Positions 25,169 through 33,098 of a stretch of 64,000 nucleotides of DNA are shown here, piece after piece. Each line of letters starts with the position of its first letter. Position 1 is the first letter of the stretch. The stretch comes from Sphingomonas_R arantia. GTDB lineage: Bacteria > Pseudomonadota > Alphaproteobacteria > Sphingomonadales > Sphingomonadaceae. A program made the translations under genes and the position numbers. The stretch covers positions 248,001-312,000 of the forward strand of contig NZ_JBHUGS010000001.1 of the NCBI RefSeq assembly GCF_042682045.1. The letters are read 5' to 3'. The notes beneath the pieces were generated by a model. It was not told the DNA's origin. It did no database searches and saw only the letters and a list, made by a program, of their open reading frames with translations.

Positions 25169-26965
25169 CTATTTCTGCAATGCGATCCAGCGGTCGATCT
25201 TGGACTCCAGCACCGCCATCGGGAGGGCGCCGGACATCAGGACCTGGGCGTGGAAGGCGCGGACGTCGAATTTGGGGCCGAGCGCCTGTTCGGCGCGGGT
25301 GCGGAGGCGGCGGATGGTGAGCTGGCCGATCTTGTAGGCGGTCGCCTGCGATGGGATCGCGATGTAGCGTTCGACCTCGGCGGTGGCGTCGGTGCGGCCC
25401 ATCGCGCTGTTGTCGAGCATGTAGGCGATCGCCTTGTCCCGGCTCCAGCCCTTGGAATGGAGGCCGGTGTCGACGACCAGCCGCATCGCGCGCAGGATCT
25501 CGTCGTTGAGGTGGCCGTAGAGCTGGTAGGGATCGGTGAACATGCCCAGTTCCGGCCCGAGGCTCTCGGCGTAGAGCGCCCAGCCTTCGACGAAGGCGGT
25601 GTTGCCGCCGAACCGCTGGAAACTGGGGAGCGCGCTGTTCTCCTGCGCCAGGCTGATCTGGAAATGATGGCCGGGCATCGCTTCGTGCAGGAACAGCGTT
25701 TCGAAGCCCCAGGTGAAGCGCGAAGGCAGGTCGTAGGCGTTGTAGTAGAAGACGCCGGGGCGCGTGCCGTCGGGCGTGCCCTGCATGTAGGAGCCGGCGG
25801 CCTCGCCCTTTTCCTTGAAGGCGGGGACCGGGCGGATATCGAGCGGCGATTTCGGAATGGTCGAGAAATCGCGGCCGACCGACGCCTTCACGCGCGTGTC
25901 GATCGCGAGGAACGCGTCGCGGATCGCGTCGCGCGTCGGCGGGGCGAAGCGCGGGTCGGTGCGCATATGTTCGAAGAATTGCGGCAGCGTGCCTTTGAAG
26001 CCGACGCGCGTCTTGACCGCTTCCATCGCGGTCTGGATGCGCGCGACCTCGCTCAGGCCTAGCGCGTGGATCGCGTCGGGGGTCATGTCGGTCGTCGTGG
26101 TTTGCGCGACGAGATATCTGTAGAGCGCGGGGCCGCCGGGCATTTCGCCGAGGCCGACGCTGTCGCGGGCTTTCGGCAGGTACTTGTCGCGGATGAAGTC
26201 GCGCAGCGCCACATGCGCCGGGTTGAGCCGGTCGCGGATGAATGCGGCATAGGCGGCGGTGAGGCGGGTGCGGTCGGCGGCCGAGACGGTGGCGGGGAAT
26301 TTGGTGACGGGTTTGTAGAAGGTCGAACCCTCGACTCCCTGCGCGACCAGCGCGTCGAGTTGCGCCACGACGTTGCGCATCACCAGTTTCGGGTTGACGA
26401 TGCTGTCCGCCATCCCCTGTTCCATGCGGCCCTGCGCACGGCCGAGATAGACGATATAGCCGGCGAGGCGCTTCAGATTGTCGTCATAATCCTTGACCGT
26501 CTTGAACGGCGCGGCGCCGTCGCCGGACGAGATGTCGGGGACGAAGGTCTGGAAACCGGAGAAATGGTCGATCGGCCGTTCGACCTGCGCCTTGAGCAGC
26601 GCGGGGGCGAACCCCTTGAGCGTGGTCTCGGTCTGGTAGCGGAAGACGTCGTAGGACAGCTGATCCTCGGGCGAGAGGCGCGCGCGGTCGATGCGGGCCA
26701 GCGCGGCGAGGTCGCGTTCAGCCGCGGCTTTCTCGCCAGCGTAATAGGCGTCGGTAATATAGTCGCCGAACTGGTCGGCATAGCGGAGGTCGCCGCGGAA
26801 GAGCGCCTGGATCGGGTTGCGGCGGAGCATGGCCTCGTCGCTGTCGCTGAACAGCTTGCGCAACGCGGCGGCCTGGGGCGTGGACGCAGCGGTCGTGGCT
26901 GGCGGCTGGGCCGATGCGGCGAGCGGCAGGGCGAGGGCGATCGAGGCGGCGGCGAACAGGCGCAT
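25169..26965 (-). CDS. DUF885-family exported metallopeptidase-like protein
   Basis: The 598-residue protein has a signal peptide (about residues 1-19, ending ASAQ) and a DUF885 domain with the family motif HEAMPGHH (residues 427-434), where the histidines and glutamate are thought to bind zinc as in gluzincin peptidases. The downstream FVEGWALYAE segment is also typical and supplies a further acid. It is probably a periplasmic peptidase or dipeptidase; the substrate is unknown. Several Sphingomonas proteins of this type occur as paralogs. It is transcribed alone, towards a family C repeat, with the RcnB-like gene upstream on the same strand. Confidence 0.85.
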   Translation of the reverse strand: MRLFAAASIALALPLAASAQPPATTAASTPQAAALRKLFSDSDEAMLRRNPIQALFRGDLRYADQFGDYITDAYYAGEKAAAERDLAALARIDRARLSPEDQLSYDVFRYQTETTLKGFAPALLKAQVERPIDHFSGFQTFVPDISSGDGAAPFKTVKDYDDNLKRLAGYIVYLGRAQGRMEQGMADSIVNPKLVMRNVVAQLDALVAQGVEGSTFYKPVTKFPATVSAADRTRLTAAYAAFIRDRLNPAHVALRDFIRDKYLPKARDSVGLGEMPGGPALYRYLVAQTTTTDMTPDAIHALGLSEVARIQTAMEAVKTRVGFKGTLPQFFEHMRTDPRFAPPTRDAIRDAFLAIDTRVKASVGRDFSTIPKSPLDIRPVPAFKEKGEAAGSYMQGTPDGTRPGVFYYNAYDLPSRFTWGFETLFLHEAMPGHHFQISLAQENSALPSFQRFGGNTAFVEGWALYAESLGPELGMFTDPYQLYGHLNDEILRAMRLVVDTGLHSKGWSRDKAIAYMLDNSAMGRTDATAEVERYIAIPSQATAYKIGQLTIRRLRTRAEQALGPKFDVRAFHAQVLMSGALPMAVLESKIDRWIALQK

Positions 26966-27025
26966 GTGTCGGCAGACTCCGGCAGGGTTGCGTCGGAGCT
27001 ACGCGCAGTCCGCCCCAACGACAAG

Positions 27026-27054
27026 CGACCCGGGAGCGCGTGGCCCCCGGGTCG
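27026..27054 (-). terminator. Possible terminator of the first RcnB-like gene
   Basis: CGACCCGGG (27026-27034) pairs perfectly with CCCGGGTCG (27046-27054) around an 11-base loop. It lies 22 bases beyond the stop of the gene at 27076-27552. No T-run follows on the minus strand, so a Rho-independent role is uncertain. Confidence 0.45.
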
Positions 27055-27075
27055 TTCGGTCGGTGGTCGTCAGCC

Positions 27076-27552
27076 TCAGTAGAAGAAGCTGTTGTAGACC
27101 TGAACCACGCGGCCGTTGCGGGTGTTCACCAGCACGACGTCGTTGCCGTAGCGCACCCAGCGGTTGACGCCGGTGACGCGCGGCAGGCGGTAGCGGTACG
27201 GATCGGCGATCACGTAACGCTGGCCGTAGAAGGCCGGCTGGAACTGATACCCAACCGCGACCGGGCGGTAGCGCCAGTTGCGGACCGGACCGGCGTAGCG
27301 ACCCTGGGTGAAGACGCGGCGGTTCTGCTGGCGATACTGGCGCCAATCCTCGCGATATTCCTGGCGCGCGTCGCGGACGTCGCGGCGCTGTTCACGCACA
27401 TCGCGGGGATTGCCGTAACGCTGTGCCTGGCGGAGTTCGCGCTGCTCCTCGCGGATGTCCTGGCGGTCGCGGCGCAGCTCGCCCGGCTGGGCGGTGGCCA
27501 TTGCGGGGGCGAGCGTGAGTGCCATCAAGCCGGCGATCAGAAACTTGCGCAT
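27076..27552 (-). CDS. RcnB-like periplasmic protein
   Basis: The 158-residue protein has a signal peptide (about residues 1-22), a highly charged Arg/Glu/Asp helix-rich middle (about 25-80) and a C-terminal RcnB-type domain (YQFQPAFYGQRYVIADPYRYRLPRV, then RWVRYGNDVVLVN). RcnB in E. coli is a periplasmic protein that helps nickel and cobalt homeostasis; alphaproteobacterial relatives are mostly unstudied. An AAGGA ribosome site supports ATG 27552. The next gene upstream (27673-28428) is a larger relative, with the same C-terminal domain, so they arose by duplication. No metal exporter is nearby. Confidence 0.75.
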   Translation of the reverse strand: MRKFLIAGLMALTLAPAMATAQPGELRRDRQDIREEQRELRQAQRYGNPRDVREQRRDVRDARQEYREDWRQYRQQNRRVFTQGRYAGPVRNWRYRPVAVGYQFQPAFYGQRYVIADPYRYRLPRVTGVNRWVRYGNDVVLVNTRNGRVVQVYNSFFY

Positions 27553-27672
27553 GATGCTGGTCCTTCCTGTGTGGTTCGGCGGGTGGGGTGGCCCCCGATC
27601 CGTCCGATGATTGGGTGATAGGTGAGTCGAACTGAACAGGTCGCGAATGGCGTCGTCAGCGAACAGAAAGGA

Positions 27673-28428
27673 TCAGAGGAAGAACCCGTAGAGGATGTCC
27701 TCGATCAGCCCGGAGCGGATGTCGATCAGCGCGACGTCGTTATAGTACCGCACCCAGCGATAGCCGCCGTACGCGGGCGGCAGCCGGTAGAGTTCGGGCC
27801 GCGCGATCCAGTAGTTCTGGCCGTAGAACGCCGGCTGGATCCGGTAGCCCGCCGACCAGCGGCGATAGCCGTAGCCCGCCCCCTGCGGCCCGTAATAGCG
27901 CGGTGCGCGGAAGGCGCGGTCGTTGGTGCGGCGATAGGACTGCCAGTCATAGCGGTCGTCGCGCCGCCAGTCGCGGTTCCAGGCCGCGGACCCACCCTGC
28001 CAGCGATAGCCGCCGCGGTCGTCGTACCGGTCGAAGCCGCCGGGGCGTCCGCCGCGTGGGCCGCCGTCGAAACGGTCGCCGCGCGGGCCGGCGAAGCGCG
28101 GGTCGCGCTGACCGTCGAAGCGCCCGTCGCGGGGATCGCGGCGGTCGTCGAAGCGGCCGGGGCCACCGCGGTCGCGCCGATCATCACGGGGGGCGAAGCG
28201 GCCGTCGGGGCCGGGGCGCTGGCCGGGCTGGTCGAACTGACCGGGGGGGTCGGCACGGATCGGGCGGTCGGGGCCGCGGTCCTCGCGCCCGTCGAAGTCG
28301 CCGCGGTCCGCGCGGACGTCACGCCCGTCCTCGGCGCGCGGGCGGCGGTCGTCGCGGTCGCGGTCCTGCGCCAGGACAGGCGTCGCGATCGTCGCGCCGA
28401 GCAGCAATGCGGTGAGCATCTTGTGCAT
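27673..28428 (-). CDS. RcnB-like exported protein with Asp/Arg/Gly-rich central region
   Basis: The 251-residue protein has a signal peptide (about residues 1-20), then about 130 residues composed mainly of Arg, Asp and Gly in DDR, DGR and RDPR repeats, likely unstructured, and a C-terminal RcnB-type domain (YRIQPAFYGQNYWIARPELYRLP, RWVRYYNDVALIDI). A GGAGA motif lies six bases before the ATG. The C-terminal domain is clearly related to that of the neighbouring 158-residue protein. The high charge could bind metal or polyanions such as membrane or RNA, but this is speculation. Confidence 0.75.
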   Translation of the reverse strand: MHKMLTALLLGATIATPVLAQDRDRDDRRPRAEDGRDVRADRGDFDGREDRGPDRPIRADPPGQFDQPGQRPGPDGRFAPRDDRRDRGGPGRFDDRRDPRDGRFDGQRDPRFAGPRGDRFDGGPRGGRPGGFDRYDDRGGYRWQGGSAAWNRDWRRDDRYDWQSYRRTNDRAFRAPRYYGPQGAGYGYRRWSAGYRIQPAFYGQNYWIARPELYRLPPAYGGYRWVRYYNDVALIDIRSGLIEDILYGFFL

Positions 28429-28533
28429 GGAATGTCTCCGTCACCGCAGGCATGCGCGCCGCGGTCGGGACTCGTATCGGGGGGCACCGGAATATGGATG
28501 CTGAACTGGTTCGTCAGCGATCCGACAGCTTCG

Positions 28534-29082
28534 TTACTCCGGCGGGCGGGCGACCGTCATGGCCGGCACCGCGCGCGTCGCGTCGGCCGGGTCGATGCCG
28601 GGGGCGGGGCCGCCCTCCAGCGTGACGCGCCCGGCGGCGACTGCGGCGGCGGCGCGGATCGCGCGGCGGATGCGGGGGTAGGTGCCGCAGCGGCAGATGT
28701 TGGTGATCGCGGCGTCGATGTCGCCATCGGACGGGTTGCCGTTGCGCGCGAGCAGTGCCGCGGCGGCCATGATCATGCCGGACTGGCAGTAGCCGCATTG
28801 CGGGACCGCCTCCGCGATCCAGGCCTGTTGCACCGGGTGGCCGCGGTCGCGCGACAGCGCCTCGATCGTGGCGACGAAGCTGCCTTCCAACGTGCCGATC
28901 GCGACCTGGCACGATCGCACCGCATTGCCGTCGACATGGACGGTGCAGGCGCCGCACAGCCCCGCGCCGCAGCCATATTTGGTGCCGGTCAGGTTCGACG
29001 CGTCGCGCAGCGCCCAGAGCAGCGGCGTCTCCGGATCGAGCAGGTAGCGGATGGGCTGGCCGTTCACGGTGAAACGCGTCAT
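28534..29082 (-). CDS. 2Fe-2S subunit of a xanthine-oxidase-family dehydrogenase (IorA-like)
   Basis: The 182-residue protein carries two iron-sulfur motifs typical of the small subunit of molybdenum hydroxylases: a plant-type cluster (Cys38, Cys43, Cys46, Cys58) and an alpha-helical cluster (Cys96, Cys99, Cys130, Cys132, with QCGYCQSG and CRCGTYPR). In isoquinoline 1-oxidoreductase and related enzymes this subunit passes electrons from the molybdopterin subunit. The usual large partner is not encoded next to it: upstream is a divergent crotonase, downstream an RcnB-like gene. The C-terminal 35 residues after the clusters have no clear match. Confidence 0.88.
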   Translation of the reverse strand: MTRFTVNGQPIRYLLDPETPLLWALRDASNLTGTKYGCGAGLCGACTVHVDGNAVRSCQVAIGTLEGSFVATIEALSRDRGHPVQQAWIAEAVPQCGYCQSGMIMAAAALLARNGNPSDGDIDAAITNICRCGTYPRIRRAIRAAAAVAAGRVTLEGGPAPGIDPADATRAVPAMTVARPPE

Positions 29083-29112
29083 GCCGGTGGGGATAGGCGA
29101 GGGAGGATGACG

Positions 29113-29952
29113 ATGGAAGCCGCAAGCACCGGGACCGCACGGATCGTCGTGGCGCGCGACGGGACGGTCGCGCATGTCGAACTGGCGCGTGGCGATCGGC
29201 TGAACGCGATGGATGGGGCGTTCTTCGAGGAACTGGGTGCGACGTTCCGGGCGCTGTCGGGCGACTCGGGGGTGCGGGCGATCCTGCTGTCCGGGCAGGG
29301 ACGGCATTTCAGTGCGGGGCTCGATCTGGGCTGGGCGGCGGCGCAGTTTGCCGAGGTGGGCGATCCGGGGCGGTTCGCGGAGCGGCAGGTGCGCGACATC
29401 GCATGGTTGCAGGATGCGATCGACGTGGTGGAGGCCGCACGGCAGCCGGTGATCGCGGTGCTGCACGGCGGGGTGATCGGCGGCGGCGTGGACCTGGCCT
29501 GCGCGTGCGACCTGCGCGTGGCGGCGGCGGATGCTTGGTTCCAGGTGGCGGAGGTGGATGTCGGCATCACCGCCGATCTGGGGACGCTGCAACGCCTGCC
29601 GCACCTGATTCCCGGCGGGATCGTGCGCGAACTGGCGCTGACCGGGCGGAAGATGGCGGTGGACGAGGCGGCGCGCTGGGGCCTGGTGAACCGTGTCGCG
29701 GCGGATCGCGACTCGGCGCTTGCGGCGGGGTGGGCGCTGGCGCGGACGATCGCGGCGAAATCGCCGATCGCGGTGGTGGGGACCAAGCGGTCGCTGAACC
29801 ATAGTCGCGGGCGGACGATCGAGGACGGGCTGCGCGATGTGGCGACGTGGAACGCGGCCACGCTGGCGAACGCCGATCTGGCGGCGATCGGGCGGGCGCG
29901 GGCGGCGGGGACGACCGCGACGTTCGCGGATCTGCGCGCCGGTCCGGGTTGA
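29113..29952 (+). CDS. Enoyl-CoA hydratase/isomerase (crotonase) family protein
   Basis: The 279-residue protein has the crotonase oxyanion-hole motifs (GQGRHFSAGLDL and HGGVIGGGVDLACACDLR) and a glutamate/aspartate region in QVAEVDVGITADLGTLQRLP that resembles dienoyl-CoA isomerases (ECI/ECH1 type), where an Asp aids isomerisation. It acts on CoA thioesters in fatty acid or aromatic acid breakdown; the exact reaction is open. The ATG at 29113 has a GGGAGG motif seven bases upstream, better placed than for the ATG at 29107. It is divergent from the 2Fe-2S gene with only 30 bases between. Confidence 0.85.
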   Translation: MEAASTGTARIVVARDGTVAHVELARGDRLNAMDGAFFEELGATFRALSGDSGVRAILLSGQGRHFSAGLDLGWAAAQFAEVGDPGRFAERQVRDIAWLQDAIDVVEAARQPVIAVLHGGVIGGGVDLACACDLRVAAADAWFQVAEVDVGITADLGTLQRLPHLIPGGIVRELALTGRKMAVDEAARWGLVNRVAADRDSALAAGWALARTIAAKSPIAVVGTKRSLNHSRGRTIEDGLRDVATWNAATLANADLAAIGRARAAGTTATFADLRAGPG

Positions 29953-30103
29953 GCGCCCGGGTTGAATAATGACGACCCGACTGGTAGGGGCGTGCCCTTG
30001 ATCGCCGCGGGAGCCGTTTCCGCGACGAATCCTATATGACTAAATGGTGTGTCCGATCCGTAATGGGATGGGGCGGGCCGGTTCCCTTGGAGACACTAAC
30101 CTC

Positions 30104-30310
30104 ATGCAAATCATCGTCCGCGATAACAATGTCGACCAGGCGCTGCGCGCGCTCAAGAAGAAGCTGCAGCGCGAAGGTGTCTATCGCGAGATGAAGTTGC
30201 GCCGGCATTACGAAAAGCCGTCCGAGAAGCGTGCGCGCGAGCGTGCCGCCGCCATCCGCCGCGCCCGCAAGCTGGAGCGCAAGCGTATGGAGCGTGACGG
30301 CGCCCGGTAG
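30104..30310 (+). CDS. rpsU: 30S ribosomal protein S21
   Basis: The 68-residue basic protein begins MQIIVRDNNVDQALRALKKK and ends in an arginine/lysine-rich tail, the standard pattern of bacterial S21. It joins the small ribosomal subunit near the anti-Shine-Dalgarno end of 16S rRNA and helps start translation. TTGGAGA is 14 bases upstream of the ATG. The FKBP isomerase gene follows 45 bases later on the same strand and may be co-transcribed. Confidence 0.96.
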   Translation: MQIIVRDNNVDQALRALKKKLQREGVYREMKLRRHYEKPSEKRARERAAAIRRARKLERKRMERDGAR

Positions 30311-30355
30311 CAGGCCCCTGTCGCTTATGTTGTTGCCAGTGAAGAAAGTGAACCC

Positions 30356-30949
30356 ATGTCGGAAGTGACCGCCGTACCGCTGCGTCCGATCGCAAAGGGT
30401 TCGCTGACCAAGCTGTGGATCGGGATCGGCGTGGCATTCGCCGCGGCGATCGGGTTCGCCTGGGTCGGCACGCGCGCGCAGGTTGCGTTGGCGCAGCCGG
30501 CCTCGGAGTTCCTGGCAAGCAATGCCAAGAAGTCCGGTGTGCAGACGACGCCATCGGGCCTGCAGTATCAGGTGATCAAGCCCGGCACCGGCCCGCGCGC
30601 CACGGCGCAGGACACGGCGATCGTGACCTATGACGGCAAGCTGGCCGATGGGTCGACGTTCGACGCGTCCGAGTCGCACGGCGGCCCGACGCCGATGCCG
30701 GTCGGCCGCATGATCCCGGGGTTCAGCGAAGGCCTGCAGTTGATGAACGCGGGTTCGAAGTACCGCTTCTGGATTTCGCCGGAGCTCGGCTACGGCCCGC
30801 AGGCGATGCCCGACCCGCGGACCGGCAAGGTCGTGATCCCGGCAAACTCGCTGCTGGTGTTCGACGTCGAGATGCTCGGCATCGCGCCGCCGCAGCCCGG
30901 TATGGGCGGCATGGGCGGCATGGGTGGTGGCATGCCCCCGGGCATGTGA
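30356..30949 (+). CDS. FKBP-type peptidyl-prolyl cis-trans isomerase, membrane-anchored
   Basis: The 197-residue protein has an N-terminal membrane segment (about residues 19-37) and an FKBP domain (about 60-180) with the conserved VTYDGKLADGSTFDAS, GRMIPGFSEGLQLM and PELGYGP motifs. It would catalyse proline isomerisation in proteins folding in the periplasm, anchored to the inner membrane or released after cleavage. The C-terminal tail is a repetitive Gly/Met run (GMGGMGGMGGGMPPGM). It follows rpsU and is followed by a convincing hairpin terminator. Confidence 0.9.
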   Translation: MSEVTAVPLRPIAKGSLTKLWIGIGVAFAAAIGFAWVGTRAQVALAQPASEFLASNAKKSGVQTTPSGLQYQVIKPGTGPRATAQDTAIVTYDGKLADGSTFDASESHGGPTPMPVGRMIPGFSEGLQLMNAGSKYRFWISPELGYGPQAMPDPRTGKVVIPANSLLVFDVEMLGIAPPQPGMGGMGGMGGGMPPGM

Positions 30950-30974
30950 TGCTGTTCTTTCGATCGTGATCCAG

Positions 30975-31008
30975 ACGGGTCGGGCGCACCAGCGTCCGGC
31001 TCGTTTTT
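30975..31008 (+). terminator. Rho-independent terminator after the FKBP gene
   Basis: Arms ACGGGTCGGGCGC and GCGTCCGGCTCGT pair over 13 positions with three G-U pairs around a four-base loop (ACCA), followed by TTTTT. It lies 26 bases after the stop of the FKBP gene. Confidence 0.8.
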
Positions 31009-31110
31009 CTTGTGCGTGGTCCGCCGTGGAGGCGGGCCTGCGATCGATCGGATTGCGTCTTCACGCGACTCCGCTAGCCTGGAAACGTGTAGGCCATGCC
31101 GGAGTCGGGG

Positions 31111-31377
31111 ATGTTGGATCGCGAGAATGAGCGCGACGATACGTGGTTCGTCTATTCACGCAGCGCGGGACGTATATCGGCCGCGCCGGTCAACGCCAAG
31201 GGATGGGTCGCGTTCTTTGTCAGTGTCTGCGGAACGGTCGTCGCTGGGCTGGTTCTCGCCCGTTATGGTTTTTCGCTGCACCCGGTGGTGGGTGTCGTCC
31301 TGTTGACCGCGACGATCCTGGTCGGCACCGGACTGACCATTGGCCTGGCCGTCGCCAAGGGGCGGCGGGTGGACTGA
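31111..31377 (+). CDS. Unknown small membrane protein
   Basis: The 88-residue protein has a polar N-terminus (about 30 residues, starting MLDRENERDDTW) and two hydrophobic segments (about 33-54 and 57-81). ATG 31111 is chosen because GGAG lies six bases upstream; an in-frame ATG at 31096 would add five residues. It lies alone after the FKBP terminator. I do not recognise the family, and no neighbour suggests a role. Confidence 0.65.
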   Translation: MLDRENERDDTWFVYSRSAGRISAAPVNAKGWVAFFVSVCGTVVAGLVLARYGFSLHPVVGVVLLTATILVGTGLTIGLAVAKGRRVD

Positions 31378-31562
31378 TCGCGGGATCGTTCACGGGCGGT
31401 GCGTTCCTGGCGTCTGACGTGCGTCCGCCAAATGTTCGACAGACGGTCATCGAGGTATTCGCGCAGGCGTTGGCCAATGCTGTCGGGTTCCTGCACGACG
31501 CGGTCATGGCGGGTTCACCCGGACCGGTGTCTTCTCACGTCATCAAATCGGGAGGACATGTG

Positions 31563-31880
31563 ATGAAGACTTATCTAATACTTGCGACGGCCGTGGCGGT
31601 TCTGACCCCGAGCCTGTCCAGCGCGCAGTCCTGGCGGCCAATCAATCAGCGGCAGGCGCAGCAGGAGCAGCGGATCAACCAGGGGATCCGCAGCGGTGCG
31701 CTGACCCGTGCCGAGGCGGGCCGTATCCGTGGGCAGTTCGTGACGCTGAACCGGCTTGAGCAGCGTTACCGTGCATCGAATGGGCTGTCGGTGACCGAGC
31801 GCCGCGACCTTGATCGCCGTTTCGACGCGCTGAGTCAGCGAATCCGCACGCAGAAGACCGATCGCCAGACGCGGCGCTGA
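31563..31880 (+). CDS. Unknown small secreted basic protein, first of a related pair
   Basis: The 105-residue protein has a signal peptide (about residues 1-22, ending LSSAQ) and a basic, glutamine- and arginine-rich helical chain with the pattern RINQGIRSGALTRAEA then EQRYRASNGLSVTERRDLDRR. The same pattern appears in the next gene (31904-32218), so the two are tandem duplicates. GGAGG lies seven bases before the start. Similar proteins are common in proteobacteria as far as I recall, but I cannot name a function. Two arrays of LTxxE and LTxxER segments look like a helix-loop-helix repeat. Confidence 0.75.
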   Translation: MKTYLILATAVAVLTPSLSSAQSWRPINQRQAQQEQRINQGIRSGALTRAEAGRIRGQFVTLNRLEQRYRASNGLSVTERRDLDRRFDALSQRIRTQKTDRQTRR

Positions 31881-31903
31881 TCGACACATAAGGGAGAAAC
31901 ATC

Positions 31904-32218
31904 ATGAAAATTCTTCTCATGCTGGCCGCACTGGGCCTGACCACGGTGGCGGCAGCCGCGCCGGCGGACGCGCAGGTCAATCGGCGGCAATATTCGCAGG
32001 AACGCCGCATCGACCAGGGTATCCGAAGCGGCCGCATCACGCCGCGCGAGGCGGCCCGGCTGCAGCGCAATCAGGGCCGGATCAACGGTGCAGAGCAGCG
32101 CATGCGCGCGAGTGGCGGACGGCTGACCTACCGCGAACGCCAGCGGCTCGATAACCGGCAGGACCGCGCGAGTGGGCGGATCTATCGCCAGAAGAACGAC
32201 CGCCGCCGGTATCGGTGA
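31904..32218 (+). CDS. Unknown small secreted basic protein, second of a related pair
   Basis: The 104-residue protein has a signal peptide (about residues 1-24, ending PADAQ) and a mature part with RIDQGIRSGRITPREAARL followed by EQRMRASGGRLTYRERQRLD and a basic end (QKNDRRRYR). It is clearly homologous to the protein encoded 23 bases upstream, most strongly in the QGIRSG and LTxRERxxLDxR segments. GGGAGA lies seven bases before the ATG. The two genes end in a shared strong terminator. Function unknown; export and positive charge are what the sequence supports. Confidence 0.75.
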   Translation: MKILLMLAALGLTTVAAAAPADAQVNRRQYSQERRIDQGIRSGRITPREAARLQRNQGRINGAEQRMRASGGRLTYRERQRLDNRQDRASGRIYRQKNDRRRYR

Positions 32219-32263
32219 ATGTAGCGTAGCCGGGGCGGTCGAACGTCCGGGCACGCTTGACAT

Positions 32264-32301
32264 AAAAAAGGGCGCGAACCGATCCGGTCCGCGCCCTTTT
32301 T
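32264..32301. terminator. Bidirectional Rho-independent terminator
   Basis: AAAAAAGGGCGCG (from 32264) pairs with CGCGCCCTTTTT (to 32301), with further pairing of AACC and GGTC inside the stem. The A-run and T-run on either side let it work for both the small secreted gene at 31904 (plus) and rplT (minus). Confidence 0.9.
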
Positions 32302-32328
32302 GCTGTCTTCACGCCGGAGCGCGAAGGG

Positions 32329-32706
32329 TTACGCCATGTGGCGCGAACCCTCCGGCAGGGCGGCCTTCGCCTGCGCGACGATCGTCGAGAAGACGCTCGC
32401 TTCGTGCATGGCGATGTCGGCCAGGACCTTGCGGTCGAGTTCGACGCCAGCCAGCTTCAGGCCGTGCATGAACACGCCGTAGGTCAGGCCTTCCTGGCGG
32501 ACGGCTGCGTTGATGCGCTGGATCCAGAGCGCGCGGAACGTGCGCTTCTTAACCTTGCGATCGCGGTAGGCGTACTGCCCGGCCTTCTCCACCGCCTGGC
32601 GGGCGATGCGGATGGTGTTCTTGCGGCGGCCATAATAGCCCTTCGCCTGAACGAGGATCCGCTTGTGGCGGGCTTTGGTGGTTACACCACGTTTGACGCG
32701 TGCCAT
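32329..32706 (-). CDS. rplT: 50S ribosomal protein L20
   Basis: The 125-residue protein starts MARVKRGVTTKARHKRILVQAKGYYGRRKNTIRIARQAVEKA-like and has the typical long basic N-terminal helix followed by the globular domain (LTYGVFMHGL, LDRKVLADIA). It binds 23S rRNA early in assembly of the large subunit. It is 14 bases downstream of rpmI, the usual order, but infC, which commonly precedes rpmI, is not here. In some bacteria L20 represses its own operon; no leader structure was recognised. Confidence 0.96.
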   Translation of the reverse strand: MARVKRGVTTKARHKRILVQAKGYYGRRKNTIRIARQAVEKAGQYAYRDRKVKKRTFRALWIQRINAAVRQEGLTYGVFMHGLKLAGVELDRKVLADIAMHEASVFSTIVAQAKAALPEGSRHMA

Positions 32707-32720
32707 TTATCCGTACTCCC

Positions 32721-32924
32721 TCAGTTCAGACCGTACGGTGCCCAGAGCTTCACGCGCGGCGTATCGGCGGCGGCGAGGACACTGGTTCCGCGGTTGGTGC
32801 GGATGTACTTCGAGTTGTGGCTGATCAAACGGTGACGCTTGCCGGCGACGCCGTGCTTCACCTTGCCGGTTGCGGTGATCTTGAACCGCTTCTTGACCCC
32901 CGACTTGGTCTTGAGCTTGGGCAT
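32721..32924 (-). CDS. rpmI: 50S ribosomal protein L35
   Basis: The 67-residue basic protein begins MPKLKTKSGVKKRFKITATG and contains the KRHRLISHNSKYIRTNRGT stretch, both diagnostic of L35. It is a small structural protein of the large ribosomal subunit. A strong GAAGGAGA ribosome site precedes the start. It heads a two-gene unit with rplT and is divergent from the AsmA-like gene; the 174-base gap must hold its promoter. Confidence 0.96.
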   Translation of the reverse strand: MPKLKTKSGVKKRFKITATGKVKHGVAGKRHRLISHNSKYIRTNRGTSVLAAADTPRVKLWAPYGLN

Positions 32925-33098
32925 TTCTGTCTCCTTCGCAAATGCGACAGCTGTAAACGGCCACGGCAGCCCATATCGGCCGGACCGTCGTTCCAGATCG
33001 CGGAAGTGCGGGGCGTTAGGGAAAACCGTCGCCAAAAGCAACCGCCCTGTGCCACAAGAGCCGCAACAGGGACCGTTTGCGTTGAGGGTTTTTCGAGA

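Noticed and set aside
31378..31562. Upstream extension of the small secreted gene (open frame from 31143)
   Set aside because: The extension crosses the previous gene in another frame; the signal peptide and the GGAGG site place the start at 31563.
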